NCBI RefSeq assembly: GCF_000280925.3
Contig: NZ_CP012109.1
Span: 6,902,501 to 6,966,500 of the forward strand
DNA length: 64,000 nt
Source of the DNA: Myxococcus hansupus
Lineage (GTDB): Bacteria > Myxococcota > Myxococcia > Myxococcales > Myxococcaceae
Direction: 5' to 3'
Program-made: the position numbers and the translations under genes
In this document: piece after piece, positions 44,480-53,475 of the stretch
Layout of the letters: each line of letters starts with the position of its first letter
Position numbering within the stretch: the first letter of the stretch is position 1
The notes under the pieces: model-generated
Seen by the model: only the letters and a program-made list of their open reading frames with translations
Database searches by the model: none
Told to the model about the DNA's origin: nothing

Positions 44480-44615
44480 GCCTCCGCCCCCAGCGAAGCA
44501 ACTCAGGCAATGGGCCGAACCACCACGCGCGCCAACGCACCGCCAGTGCCTCCGCCCCCAGCGAAGCAACCCAGGCGATGGGCCACACCACCGCGTGCGC
44601 CAACACAGATGCAGT
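44480..44615. repeat. Two-copy 68-bp tandem repeat in the noncoding gap 44339-44713
   Basis: GCCTCCGCCCCCAGCGAAGC begins at 44480 and again at 44548; the two 68-bp copies match closely over most of their length (…GGGCC-ACCACC-GCGCCAAC…). The whole 375-bp gap contains the long palindrome at 44355-44387, this repeat and no convincing gene; the SDR promoter must lie in it. Confidence 0.7.
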
Positions 44616-44713
44616 GCTCCCCCACCGGGCCAGCCCCCGAGGCCACCGCGTGGCGAGGCCTGGGCCGAGCACACCTTGATGCCAGCGTGCGGTGTGGACG
44701 CTAGTCTGGCCGC

Positions 44714-45475
44714 ATGACGACGACCCAGAAGACGGTGGTGGTAACGGGTGCGAGCCGCGGCATCGGCCGCGCCGTGGCGCTGGCCTTCGCGAAGCAAGGT
44801 CACGACGTGTGGGCACTGGCGCGCTCGGCGGACGCACTGGCGTCGCTCCAGAAAGAAGGGGGCGAGCGCATCCGTCCACACGCGGTGGACGTGGCCGACG
44901 AGGCCGCGCTGCTCGCCGCGACCCAGCGCATCCTCGCGGAGGGCCCACCCCGGGTGCTGGTGAACAACGCGGGTATCACCGTGTCGGCCCCGCTGACCAA
45001 GACGCGCACCGAGGACCTCGCGCGGGTGATGGCCGTCAACGTGACCGCGCCCTTCCTCCTGTGCCGCGAGCTCATGCCCTCCATGGCCAAGGCGGGCGGT
45101 GGCCGCGTCATCAACATCGGCTCCATGGCCGCGGTGCGCGGCGTGAAGTACACGTCCGCGTACTGCGCCTCCAAACACGCGCTGCTGGGGCTGACGCGCG
45201 CGCTCGCCACGGAGTACGCGAAGAAGCACGTGACGGTGAACATCGTGAACCCGGGCTGGGTGGAGACGGACATGTTCGCCGGGGCCACGTCCGCCATCAG
45301 CGCCACGACGGGCCGCAGCGAGGAGCAGGCGCGCGAAGCCCTGGCGTCCATGAACGCCATGGGCCGCATCATCACCCCGGAGGAAGTCGCCGCCCTGTGC
45401 CTGTTCCTCGCGTCGGACGCGGCCGGCGGCATCACCGGGTCGGCCTACGCCATCGACGGCGGTGAAGTGGGCTGA
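44714..45475 (+). CDS. SDR family oxidoreductase (3-oxoacyl-ACP reductase-like)
   Basis: 253 residues, classical SDR length. TGASRGIGRAVALAFAKQG binds the dinucleotide; NNAG, the catalytic Ser (NIGSMAAVRG), YCASK and NIVNPGWVETDM are all present, so it is catalytically competent. The C-terminal GITGSAYAIDGGEVG is typical of FabG-like enzymes. It probably reduces a beta-keto or hydroxyl substrate with NAD(P)H; no fatty-acid gene is adjacent. It precedes the PQQ-propeller lipoprotein by 139 bp. Confidence 0.9.
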   Translation: MTTTQKTVVVTGASRGIGRAVALAFAKQGHDVWALARSADALASLQKEGGERIRPHAVDVADEAALLAATQRILAEGPPRVLVNNAGITVSAPLTKTRTEDLARVMAVNVTAPFLLCRELMPSMAKAGGGRVINIGSMAAVRGVKYTSAYCASKHALLGLTRALATEYAKKHVTVNIVNPGWVETDMFAGATSAISATTGRSEEQAREALASMNAMGRIITPEEVAALCLFLASDAAGGITGSAYAIDGGEVG

Positions 45476-45614
45476 GACTTCACTCCCAATCCGCCTGACT
45501 GCCTGCCCCTCCGCCGCCCCTGCCTGGGTGTGTTGCGCCGGGGGAATCCCATCCCCACTGTGCGCGACCACCCTGGCGACAAGCGGTGGGGTGGGCAGGT
45601 GTCAGGAGGCGGGC

Positions 45615-47165
45615 GTGAGTCGACTTCGAAGCGTGGTGCTGGGCGCGTGTTTGTGGGCGGGCTGCTCCTCACCGGAGGACGCAGCAAGCGCCTCCGCTGA
45701 ATCGCCCCCAGGCGAGACGCAGACGCCGTCCTCCGAGGGCTCCACCTCCGAGCCGGCACCTGGGCCCACACCGGCCCCACAGACGCCAGCGCCCAGCGCG
45801 GCCACGGCGTGCTCCGGGCCCGAGGGGACGGCACGGCTCGCCTGGAGCCATGACGCCGCGTGGAATCACACGGTGGACTTCCGCGGCACCATGGACGCGG
45901 ACGGCAACACCTATTGGACGGAGTGCGAGAGCAGCTATTGGGTGGACAAGGACCCGAGCCAGCTCGACTGCCAGCTCGTCTCCGTCACGAGGGACGGAGC
46001 CATGCGCTACCAGCGCGCCCTCCCCCCACCCGGCGCCTGGGCGGTGCACACGGTGGACGGCGGGCAGCTCTTCGTGACGGGCCGGCTCGCGCTGCTCACC
46101 GCGATGGACAGCGCAACGGGACAGGTGCGTTGGAGCGTCTCGCTGGGCGCGGTGAAGGACACCAACCCGGAGGCCCACCACGCGCTCCGCGTCGAATCGC
46201 TGGTGCGCAGCCCGCCCTACCTGGTCGCGGTGGTGCATGACACGTTCGGCGACGTGGGCGCGGAGGACTTGCTGGTCGCCGTGCACGCGGACACCGGCGC
46301 GGTGGCGTGGCAGGTGCGCATGCCGCCCATCTACGCGCCGCTCGTGGTGGACACGGACGGCAACATCTACGCCGGCGCCTCCGACGTCCTGGAGCAGACC
46401 ACGGAGCTCTTCTCGTTCTCCTCGGACGGTCAGCTCCGCTGGCGCACGCACCGCGAGGGCGTCCTGGACCCGACCGCGGTGGATGACGGCACGCTGCTGC
46501 TGGGCCGCTCGGAGCTGGTGGACGCGGCCACGGGCGCGCCGCGCGCCACGCTGGCCACGGCCTCCGCCGAATCCTTCGACTATTCACTGGGCCGCTCCAG
46601 CTCGCCCTTCGGCCGCGCGGCGATGCAGGCGGGGCGCATGCTGGTGCTGCCAGACCTCCAGTGCACCACCGAGGGCTGCCCCACCACCACGCACCCGGGT
46701 GACACCTTCCTCTACGGCTTGGACGTCGAAAGCGGCGCGGTGAAATGGCACCGGGCCGTCGGCGCCTGGCCCATGTCGCCCCTCCTCACCCAACGCGATT
46801 CGCTGCTGCTGGTGGACCGCCCCGTGGAGGCCCAGTGCGGGGAGAACATCTGCACGGGCGAGGACGCCGGTATCGGCACGTTCCTGCGGGAGCTGGACCT
46901 GGACGGCCAGGAGCTGTCCGCGTGCGCGCTGCCGGGGAAGGCGCCCTACATCACCCCGCCCGCGCTGCACCAAGGCCGCGTGGTGCTGGGCGCGTGGACG
47001 AACTGGAACGCGGAGAACGATTGGACGCAGCGGATGAGCATCCGCGCCTTCGACCTCGCGACGCCCACCGAGCCCGCGACGGGAGGCTGGGTGAGCGCGG
47101 GCGGCGGCAACACGCGCTCAGGACAGGCGAAGCCCGAGGCCGCGCCCGCCCAGGCCCTGCGCTAG
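45615..47165 (+). CDS. PQQ-like beta-propeller lipoprotein
   Basis: 516 residues from GTG 45615, with AGGAGG at 45604-45609; the longer in-frame form would start inside the SDR gene. VVLGACLWAGCSS is a lipobox signal. After a Pro/Ser/Glu-rich linker come repeated propeller blades (VDFRGTMDADGNTYWTEC, LLTAMDSATGQVRWSVSLG, LLVAVHADTGAVAWQVRM, YGLDVESGAVKWHRAVG) in the PQQ/BamB-like style. It is an exported outer-membrane or surface lipoprotein, with no PQQ-dehydrogenase active site. Its TAG stop shares CTAG with the convergent chemoreceptor gene. Confidence 0.85.
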   Translation: MSRLRSVVLGACLWAGCSSPEDAASASAESPPGETQTPSSEGSTSEPAPGPTPAPQTPAPSAATACSGPEGTARLAWSHDAAWNHTVDFRGTMDADGNTYWTECESSYWVDKDPSQLDCQLVSVTRDGAMRYQRALPPPGAWAVHTVDGGQLFVTGRLALLTAMDSATGQVRWSVSLGAVKDTNPEAHHALRVESLVRSPPYLVAVVHDTFGDVGAEDLLVAVHADTGAVAWQVRMPPIYAPLVVDTDGNIYAGASDVLEQTTELFSFSSDGQLRWRTHREGVLDPTAVDDGTLLLGRSELVDAATGAPRATLATASAESFDYSLGRSSSPFGRAAMQAGRMLVLPDLQCTTEGCPTTTHPGDTFLYGLDVESGAVKWHRAVGAWPMSPLLTQRDSLLLVDRPVEAQCGENICTGEDAGIGTFLRELDLDGQELSACALPGKAPYITPPALHQGRVVLGAWTNWNAENDWTQRMSIRAFDLATPTEPATGGWVSAGGGNTRSGQAKPEAAPAQALR

Positions 47166-48988
47166 AGCCGGTAGCGCCCGACGATGGCGCTCAGCTCTGC
47201 GGACGCCGCCGACAACTGGATGGCCGACTGCTCACTGGCGGCCATCCGGTCGACAATCTGGTCCGCCAGGTCCGCCATGGAGCTGAGCGCGGCGAACAGC
47301 TCCGCGATGCCCGCGTCCTGCTGACTCACCGCCTCGGCGATGCTGCGCACCGTCTTGCCGTTGTTCTGGATGATGCCCGCCAGCGAGCGGAGGCTCTCGC
47401 CCGCGGCGCGCACCTGCTCCAGGCCGCCCTCCACCTCGCGCGCGCCGCCCTCGCTGGTACTCACCGTCTGCGAAATGGCGCGGCCGATGTCACTCAGGAT
47501 GGACTGCACGCGCGTGGTCGCTCCAGCGGACTGGTCCGCCAGTGAGCGCATCTGCCGCGCCACCACCGCGAACGAACGGCCCGAGTCACCGCTGCGCGCC
47601 GCCTCGATGGAGGCATTGAGCGCCAGCACGTTGGACTGGTCCGCCAGGTCCTTCACCGTGCGGGTGATGTCCCCCACCTGCCGCGTGCGCTGATGCAGCT
47701 CCGCGATGGTGCGGCCAATGTGCTCCACGTGCGAACGGATGTGCGTGAGCCCGCCCACGCTGCCGGACACGGCGGCCTCACCCGCCTCGCCAAAGCCGCT
47801 GGCCTTGTCCGCCTCGCGCAGGATGACATCCACGCGGCGGGCCGCCGCGCGCGAGGCCTCCTGGAGCTGCTGCGCGGCGATCTGCGTCTCATGCAGCGCC
47901 ACCGCCTGCTGCGACACCGCCTCGTTCTGGACGGCCGCGGACTCGGTGAGCTCCGTGGAGGCCGTCTCGAGCTGCACGGAGGAGTGCTGCAACGCCATCA
48001 GCAGCTCGCGCAATTGCGCCATCAGCTCCGTGAAGGAGCTGGCGAGCTGGCCAATCTCGTCCTTCGAGCGCACCTCCAGGCGCGCCCGGAAATCGCCTTC
48101 CGACACCATGCGCGCCGTGGCCGCGGTCAGCTCGCGCAGCGGCTCCGTCATCCGCCGCACCAACACGAAGATGGCCGTGCCCGCCGCCGCCGTGAGGGCC
48201 ACGCCCAGGAGCACCACCAGCAGCAACGAGACGCGGTACTGCGCCGCTTCCTTCCAAGTGTCGCGCGTGAGCAGCAGCTCCACGCCCGGCCCCACGTCCA
48301 CCCGGCGCAGGTGCAACGACACGCCGCTCACCTTCACCGAATCCGGCCGCCCCTTCCCCGACAACGCCGCGAGCAGCGACTCCGACGACACCGCGCTCAA
48401 CGCGTGCGCCACCGGCGTCTCCTCCACGGTCAGCACGCCTTCCACGCCGCGCTCGTCGCGCAGCGCCAGGAGCGCCTGCTCCCCCAGCACACGGCCCAAC
48501 ACCACGGAGCCCACGGTGCGGCCACCCGCCTCCACCGGCCGAGACACGGCGTGATGGGGCACGCCGCCCACCAGGACCACGCGCGGCTCGCCCTGCTTCA
48601 CCAGGGACGCCAACCCGGCCACGCTTCCGGAGGCGAGGCTCGCGCGCACGCCCTCCGCCGCGTCCAACACGACGAGCAGGTCCACGCCCATCAGCGCCTG
48701 CTGCGCGCGCAGCTCGGCCTGGAGTTGCGAGGAGTCCGCCGCGTCGCGAGACAACAGCGATGACAAGGTCGCGTTCGCCGCGGTGACGCGCGCGAGCGCG
48801 GTGAGTTCTCGCGCCTCGTGAGCCACGACCCGGCTCCAGGCGGATTCGTCCTGGGCCAGCCGCGAGGTGAGCACCTCGTGAGACCACGAGCGAAGCGAGA
48901 TGGACGTCAGCCCGACACTCAACGCGGAGAGGCCGAGGATGACGAGAGAAAGAGCTGTGGTCAGGCGCGCGGCAAGGCTGTGCGTCAT
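47162..48988 (-). CDS. Methyl-accepting chemotaxis protein
   Basis: 608 residues from the ATG at 48988. TM1 (ALSLVILGLSALSVGLTSIS, ~10-32), a ~215-residue periplasmic sensor (Cache-like: VAGLASLVKQGEPRVVLVGGVPHHAVSRPV), TM2 (SLLLVVLLGVALTAAAGT, ~250-275), HAMP (RRMTEPLRELTAATARMVSEGD) and a signalling coiled coil whose hairpin tip reads ARSGDSGRSFAVVARQMRSLA. The C-terminus stops at SELSAIVGRYRL without a CheR pentapeptide. It senses a periplasmic ligand; no che genes are nearby, so it probably feeds a distant cluster. Its stop overlaps the PQQ lipoprotein stop. Confidence 0.92.
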   Translation of the reverse strand: MTHSLAARLTTALSLVILGLSALSVGLTSISLRSWSHEVLTSRLAQDESAWSRVVAHEARELTALARVTAANATLSSLLSRDAADSSQLQAELRAQQALMGVDLLVVLDAAEGVRASLASGSVAGLASLVKQGEPRVVLVGGVPHHAVSRPVEAGGRTVGSVVLGRVLGEQALLALRDERGVEGVLTVEETPVAHALSAVSSESLLAALSGKGRPDSVKVSGVSLHLRRVDVGPGVELLLTRDTWKEAAQYRVSLLLVVLLGVALTAAAGTAIFVLVRRMTEPLRELTAATARMVSEGDFRARLEVRSKDEIGQLASSFTELMAQLRELLMALQHSSVQLETASTELTESAAVQNEAVSQQAVALHETQIAAQQLQEASRAAARRVDVILREADKASGFGEAGEAAVSGSVGGLTHIRSHVEHIGRTIAELHQRTRQVGDITRTVKDLADQSNVLALNASIEAARSGDSGRSFAVVARQMRSLADQSAGATTRVQSILSDIGRAISQTVSTSEGGAREVEGGLEQVRAAGESLRSLAGIIQNNGKTVRSIAEAVSQQDAGIAELFAALSSMADLADQIVDRMAASEQSAIQLSAASAELSAIVGRYRL

Positions 48989-49238
48989 TCGCTGCAAGGC
49001 CAGGGGATGGGCGGGGGGACCCAGTGGAGAGAGTTCCAGCCTATCCCGAGAAGGCACCGCTGTTGAGCGTGGATCATCAGGTATCAGGAATGACCCGGAG
49101 AAGGCGCGGATGACACGTCACGGGACCTACACCGATGCCACGTGCCTACGTCTTCGGCCATGCCTGCACGCTCGGCCATGGACAGTCGCCCTCGCGTTGC
49201 ATTGACCGAGATGGAAGCCGCGCGATTGCGTGCGGCCC

Positions 49239-49838
49239 ATGCGCTCGCCCTCTCTTTCGCAAGCCCTGGCATTGCTCGCATTCCTGCCCACGGGCCTTCG
49301 CGCGGAGGACATCACGGGCGAAGCCCGAGACCGGGCCGAGCGCTCGTTCACTCCTCGCAACTTCATCAACCTGCGCGTGGGGGGCTCCACGGCGAACGGC
49401 AACGGCCGACCAGAGCTCTGCATGGAGCTGTCGCCCGTGGCCTTCCTCTCGCTGGAGGGCTGCGGCACCGGCAGCGGCTTCCTGCACGGCGACCCCGAAC
49501 CGGAGGTGGCGCACTTTCGAGCGAAGCTGCGGCTGACGAGCTTCGACGTGGCGCGCTGGGGCACGCTGCAGCCGTTCATCGCCGGAGGCTTCGCGGAGTC
49601 ACAGGTGGGCCGCGACGACCCGGGGTTCCAGTTCAAGGGGACCGACAGGCGCCGCGTGGCGACGACGGGCCCCGAGGGAGGATTCGGACTGCGCTATCTC
49701 CGTCCGCTGGCCTCGGGCTTCGAGCTGGTGGGCGACCTCAACTTCAGCCTCGCGTGGCTGCCGCACGCCCCCCAACTCATCAAGCCCGGCGACACCTGGT
49801 TGCCCTCCGCCAGCCTCTCCTTCGGCGTCGGGTTCTGA
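49239..49838 (+). CDS. Small outer-membrane beta-barrel protein
   Basis: 199 residues from ATG 49239 (a GTG nine bases earlier is possible). Signal peptide SQALALLAFLPTGLRA, then NFINLRVGGSTANGNGRPE and strands such as LELSPVAFLSLEGCGTGSGF, FGLRYLRPLASGFELVGDLNFSL and the terminal LPSASLSFGVGF, whose last residue is Phe as required for BAM insertion. An OmpA/OmpW-like 8-strand barrel is likely. The 250-bp region upstream (48989-49238) holds no gene. The stop lies in CTGAG-GCGA-CTCAG (49835-49848), which also contains the convergent phosphatase stop. Confidence 0.75.
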   Translation: MRSPSLSQALALLAFLPTGLRAEDITGEARDRAERSFTPRNFINLRVGGSTANGNGRPELCMELSPVAFLSLEGCGTGSGFLHGDPEPEVAHFRAKLRLTSFDVARWGTLQPFIAGGFAESQVGRDDPGFQFKGTDRRRVATTGPEGGFGLRYLRPLASGFELVGDLNFSLAWLPHAPQLIKPGDTWLPSASLSFGVGF

Positions 49839-49844
49839 GGCGAC

Positions 49845-50588
49845 TCAGGCCTCCGCGACGCGCAGCACCACCGCGGTGATGTTGTCCTTGCCGCCCGCTT
49901 CATAAGCGTCGGAGACCAACGCGTCGCAGACCTCGCGCGCGGAGGACAACGTGAGGCGCTTCATCAAGCCCTCGACGCCCAGCGGCTCGTAGAGCCCGTC
50001 CGAACACAGCAGGAAGACATCCCCTGGCTCCGTCTGGAGCCGCTGCACGGTGGGCTCCGCGTTGTCCGTGCCCAGCGCGCGGGTGATGAGGTGCCGCAGG
50101 TTTCCAGAGCCCCCAGGGGGCTCCATGCCGGCGTCCCGCAGTTCCTCGATGAGGGAGTGGTCGCGCGTCAGCGGCTCCAGCTTCCCCGCGCGCAACCGGT
50201 ACAGGCGGCTGTCACCCACGTGCGCCACCGCCGCGCCGTTCTCACTCACCGCCAGGGCCACCACGGTGGACGCCATCTCGCGCAGGCGGCCCACGCGCTG
50301 CGCCTGGAGGTTGCGCTGCGCCAGCGCCGAGCACGCCGCCAGCAGGTTCTCCTCATGACTGAGCCGAGGGTCCGGCACCGTGGGCCACATCGAGTCCCGG
50401 TCCTGCCCCAACCGCAGGCCAAAGCCCACGAAGGTGTCCACGACACACCGGCTGGCGACTTCGCCCCCTTCTTGGCCGCCCAGCCCGTCCGCCACCACGA
50501 ACAGTCCCAGCTCCGGCGCCACGCAGAACGCATCCTCGTTGTGCGGCCGACGCCCGATGTGGGTCTGTCCCGCGCTGTCCATTCTCAT
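49845..50588 (-). CDS. PP2C-type Ser/Thr protein phosphatase
   Basis: 247 residues from the ATG at 50588, with GAGGAGG just upstream. All metal-coordinating motifs are present: RRPHNEDAF, FVVADGLGGQEGG, GDSRLYRLRAG, LCSDGLYEPL and GGKDNITAVVLRV. It dephosphorylates Ser/Thr residues, opposing the many eukaryotic-type kinases of myxobacteria. No kinase is adjacent. The 400-bp gap upstream (50589-50988) contains no convincing gene. Confidence 0.93.
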   Translation of the reverse strand: MRMDSAGQTHIGRRPHNEDAFCVAPELGLFVVADGLGGQEGGEVASRCVVDTFVGFGLRLGQDRDSMWPTVPDPRLSHEENLLAACSALAQRNLQAQRVGRLREMASTVVALAVSENGAAVAHVGDSRLYRLRAGKLEPLTRDHSLIEELRDAGMEPPGGSGNLRHLITRALGTDNAEPTVQRLQTEPGDVFLLCSDGLYEPLGVEGLMKRLTLSSAREVCDALVSDAYEAGGKDNITAVVLRVAEA

Positions 50589-50988
50589 GACTGCCTCCTC
50601 GGGCTTCCCACCAGCAAGCGGGAGGCCAGCGCCCTTCCCCCGACGGACGCAAGCTACGGATACCCCGGATCGATGGATTCCTGGGGAGGGACTGCCACTG
50701 CACCGCGCCCTTCGGGCCGCACCCGTCCACTGGCGGACGCTGCAAGTGCCCTCCATTCGTCAACAACCCTCACAACGTGGGGTCGCGCCCCCACACCGGG
50801 GACCGCCCTCCACAGGTCGCTGGTGACGGAAGCGCCCGCTCGGCAGGTCGTTTCCACCAGGGTGTGCGAATACCAATGCAACGAAATGACGAACCCGCCG
50901 CGCCTGAAGCGGGGGGCGTGGCAACTTCCTGGGGGACGGAGCGACAATTCCGATGCGGCCGGGCGTGTGTGCCGCAGGGGAGAACTCG
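50589..50988. other. 400-bp gap without a gene
   Basis: This divergent intergenic region between the phosphatase and the acidic protein gene has no ORF with recognisable coding character. It is slightly less GC-rich than its surroundings (e.g. GTGCGAATACCAATGCAACG at 50862-50881). It must hold both promoters, but I could not identify well-spaced -35/-10 or -24/-12 elements. Confidence 0.5.
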
Positions 50989-52158
50989 ATGTCGTCCATC
51001 CGTCGCATCACCGCGAGCATCTCCAGCGCCATCTCCCGGGCCCGGCTCGATACGAACGTGGAGTCCGTGTCGCCGCTTGCCCCGCGCGAGCCGCTGCAGC
51101 CCGTGCCCTCCGTGCGGCGGGGTTACGCAGACGAGAGCGAGTTCCAGGCCGAGGTGGATGACCTGGACACGTCGCTCGCCGCGCACGCGCCGAAGCTGGC
51201 GGGCGTGGACGCCACGGACGCGGAGACGCCCGAGCACCTGCGCGTCTTCGCCGGTGAGAGTTCCTTCGAGGCGTCGCCCCGGCGCTACTCGCAACTGCTG
51301 GGCTCGCAGCTTCCGTCCGCGCTCGGCGCGCCGCGAGATGCCGTGAGTGGTGGCGGGCAGTACCGGCCCCCGGTCCGTGGCCCCACGGCGCAGGACATGG
51401 GCAGCGACCTGCTCTCACCGGAAGCCGCCGCCTGGGAGCTGCAGAACCTGGACAGCGCCCCCCCGCCCACGTCCATGGAAGCGGAGGACGTGCTCTTCAT
51501 GCTGAATGGGCCCGGCGCCGCGGTGGAGCACGAAGCCCCGCTGGAGCTGGGGCTGGAAGACATCTTCGAGGAAGCGCCGCTCACCGCGTCCGAGGTGGAA
51601 GCGGGCTTCGCGAGCGCGGCCAGCAGCCACCGTCCCCGCGCGCAGGGCGCGTTCTTCCCCAGCCCGGATGACGGCTTCGCCGCGGACGCGGTGGATGCCT
51701 CGGTCTCCAACACGCCGGCGAACCACGTCGCCCAGGCCGCGGGCATCGATGCCGTGCCGGCCGACGTCGCGACCGCCGCCGCTGGAGACGCGCGGGTCGA
51801 CGACGCGCCCGCGGGCTTCGCGCTGGGCAGCGCCTACGCGGCCACCTACGGACAGCAGTTCGCCACGCGGCAGGCGCTGGACCCGGCCGTCAGCCCCGCG
51901 GGCCCGGATGACTTCCTCGCGGATCCACTCGACCTGGGCCTGATGGTGCCGGACGAGCCGTCCGTGGAGGACGCAGCCGTCGCGGGCGTGCTGGGCTCCA
52001 TCGCCGCCAACCCCGCCGCGGCGAGCGCGCCCGTGGCCGCGTCCTTCGCCGCGCAAGGTGTCGAGGCGGTCGCGGAGTCCCTGTCGGCGGAGCTGCCGCC
52101 CGAAGGCATCCCGGCGGACGCGAGCACCGTGACCAGCGAGCCGCCCCCCGAACACTGA
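50989..52158 (+). CDS. Acidic low-complexity protein of unknown function
   Basis: 389 residues from ATG 50989, with GGGGAG upstream (a start at 50953 is possible). The N-terminus is basic and Ser/Ile-rich (MSSIRRITASISSAISRARL); the rest is Ala/Asp/Glu/Pro-rich with no Cys, no membrane helix and no known domain. DLLSPEAAAWELQNLDSAPPP and LGLEDIFEEAPLTASEVEAGF are the most ordered-looking parts. The amphipathic N-terminus could be a secretion or targeting signal. Myxococcus-type genomes contain many such proteins; function unknown. Confidence 0.65.
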   Translation: MSSIRRITASISSAISRARLDTNVESVSPLAPREPLQPVPSVRRGYADESEFQAEVDDLDTSLAAHAPKLAGVDATDAETPEHLRVFAGESSFEASPRRYSQLLGSQLPSALGAPRDAVSGGGQYRPPVRGPTAQDMGSDLLSPEAAAWELQNLDSAPPPTSMEAEDVLFMLNGPGAAVEHEAPLELGLEDIFEEAPLTASEVEAGFASAASSHRPRAQGAFFPSPDDGFAADAVDASVSNTPANHVAQAAGIDAVPADVATAAAGDARVDDAPAGFALGSAYAATYGQQFATRQALDPAVSPAGPDDFLADPLDLGLMVPDEPSVEDAAVAGVLGSIAANPAAASAPVAASFAAQGVEAVAESLSAELPPEGIPADASTVTSEPPPEH

Positions 52159-52171
52159 AGCACCAAGCCGC

Positions 52172-53452
52172 TCACGGAGGCGGCGGGGGCGGGGTCTCGT
52201 CGTAGGTCTCAAGCCGCATCAGGACGCCCTGGACGTCCCGATTCAGCTCGTCGAGATAGCGCTGCCGCTCCTCGCTCTGCCACTCCGCGTTGGAGAAGAC
52301 CGACTCGGGATAGTCGTTCGTGGTGTGCACGTAGCCACGCAGGCTGGTCATCAGCTCGCGGTCCGGGTCGCCCCGCTCCTTGAGCAGGAAGCCCTCCACG
52401 TCGCGCAGCTTCAACGGGAAGGTGGGCGCCTCATCCAGCACGAGGTTGCCGGCGATGGTGAGCTTCACCTCCTGGTCCCCCTGCCGCAGCTCCTCGTTGA
52501 AGGACACGTGCGCGAAGGGCATGCCGCTCTCGTCGTCCACGCGGCCCGCCACCACGTACCGTCCCGCCTTCTGGACACGAATCCCGAGGTAGAGCTGGAG
52601 CGAGCCCTGCTCCAACACCTCACGAACCCGGCCGGTGAACTTCGCCGGAGGCGACGGCGTGTACATGATGTCGAAGAACGCGGAGCCCTCCGTCCCCCCC
52701 GAGCGCACCTGGACGTCCACGCGCAGCGTGCCCGAGTACAAGGGGAAGCCCTGCTTCGACGGCTGGAAGCGCCCCGTGAAGGTGCCGTCGCTGGAGAGCG
52801 CATCACCGCCCGCGCCGTCGTCGCTGAAGACCAGGGGCACCGGCACCACGCTGTCAGCGCCAGGCATGTGCTCGGCTTCGTGCGCGGTCGCTGAGACCAC
52901 CTGACAGGGCCGAGGCATGCGCCGCGCGTCCTCGCAGCCGACGAAGAAGTGCACCACCTCGTCACCCACCACGAACACGCGGTCCTGCTTCAACCGGAGC
53001 TGCACGTCCGAGCTGTCACGGCTCAACGGGCGCGTGCGCTCCGGCTCCGCCAGCTCCATCTGGTCCGGATGCTCGCTGGCGGGCCGCGACTCGGGCGGAT
53101 ACCGCGTCGCTTTCATGTACGACGCCAGCGCCTGCTTCGCGCGGGCCAGGCGCTGCTCCCACAGGTGTCGCTCCGCCGCCCGCTTCTCGTCCTCGGGGCT
53201 GCGCGCCTGCCCCTGGACCGCCACGCCCATCACCGGACCCGGAGACTTCACGCCAGGAGCGCGTCGGGACCGCTCGGGGGCGGATGCCGCCGCCCCCGGG
53301 GAGACGACTTCCGCGGCGTCACTGTCAACGGACGCCGCGCCCAGCCGGTTCAACCACCACCACCCCACACACCCCAGGACGAGCGGGATGAGGGGGATGA
53401 CCCACAAGGCATGACGCGCACGCGACGGGGAAACAGGACCGGTTGGAGTCAT
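52172..53452 (-). CDS. Membrane-anchored protein with a choice-of-anchor X-like domain
   Basis: 426 residues. One N-terminal helix (ALWVIPLIPLVLGCVGWWW) anchors it, followed by a Pro/Ala/Arg linker. The segment VPVPLVFSDDGAGGDALSSDGTFTGRFQP is the choice-of-anchor X signature, and two Ig/CNA-like beta modules follow (GTLRVDVQVRSGG, AGRYVVAGRVDDESGMPFAHV). The C-terminus is helical and ends in a Pro run. Its start is 23 bp after the stop of the secreted hydrolase gene, so the two are co-transcribed; a surface adhesin or assembly partner is plausible. Confidence 0.75.
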   Translation of the reverse strand: MTPTGPVSPSRARHALWVIPLIPLVLGCVGWWWLNRLGAASVDSDAAEVVSPGAAASAPERSRRAPGVKSPGPVMGVAVQGQARSPEDEKRAAERHLWEQRLARAKQALASYMKATRYPPESRPASEHPDQMELAEPERTRPLSRDSSDVQLRLKQDRVFVVGDEVVHFFVGCEDARRMPRPCQVVSATAHEAEHMPGADSVVPVPLVFSDDGAGGDALSSDGTFTGRFQPSKQGFPLYSGTLRVDVQVRSGGTEGSAFFDIMYTPSPPAKFTGRVREVLEQGSLQLYLGIRVQKAGRYVVAGRVDDESGMPFAHVSFNEELRQGDQEVKLTIAGNLVLDEAPTFPLKLRDVEGFLLKERGDPDRELMTSLRGYVHTTNDYPESVFSNAEWQSEERQRYLDELNRDVQGVLMRLETYDETPPPPPP

Positions 53453-53475
53453 GGTGCTTCAGGGGGCGGAAGGCC

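Noticed and set aside
44364-44717. Open frames in the 44.3-44.7 kb gap as a small gene
   Set aside because: They are Pro/Ala/Arg-rich, arise from the 68-bp duplication, lack a ribosome-binding site and run into the SDR start.
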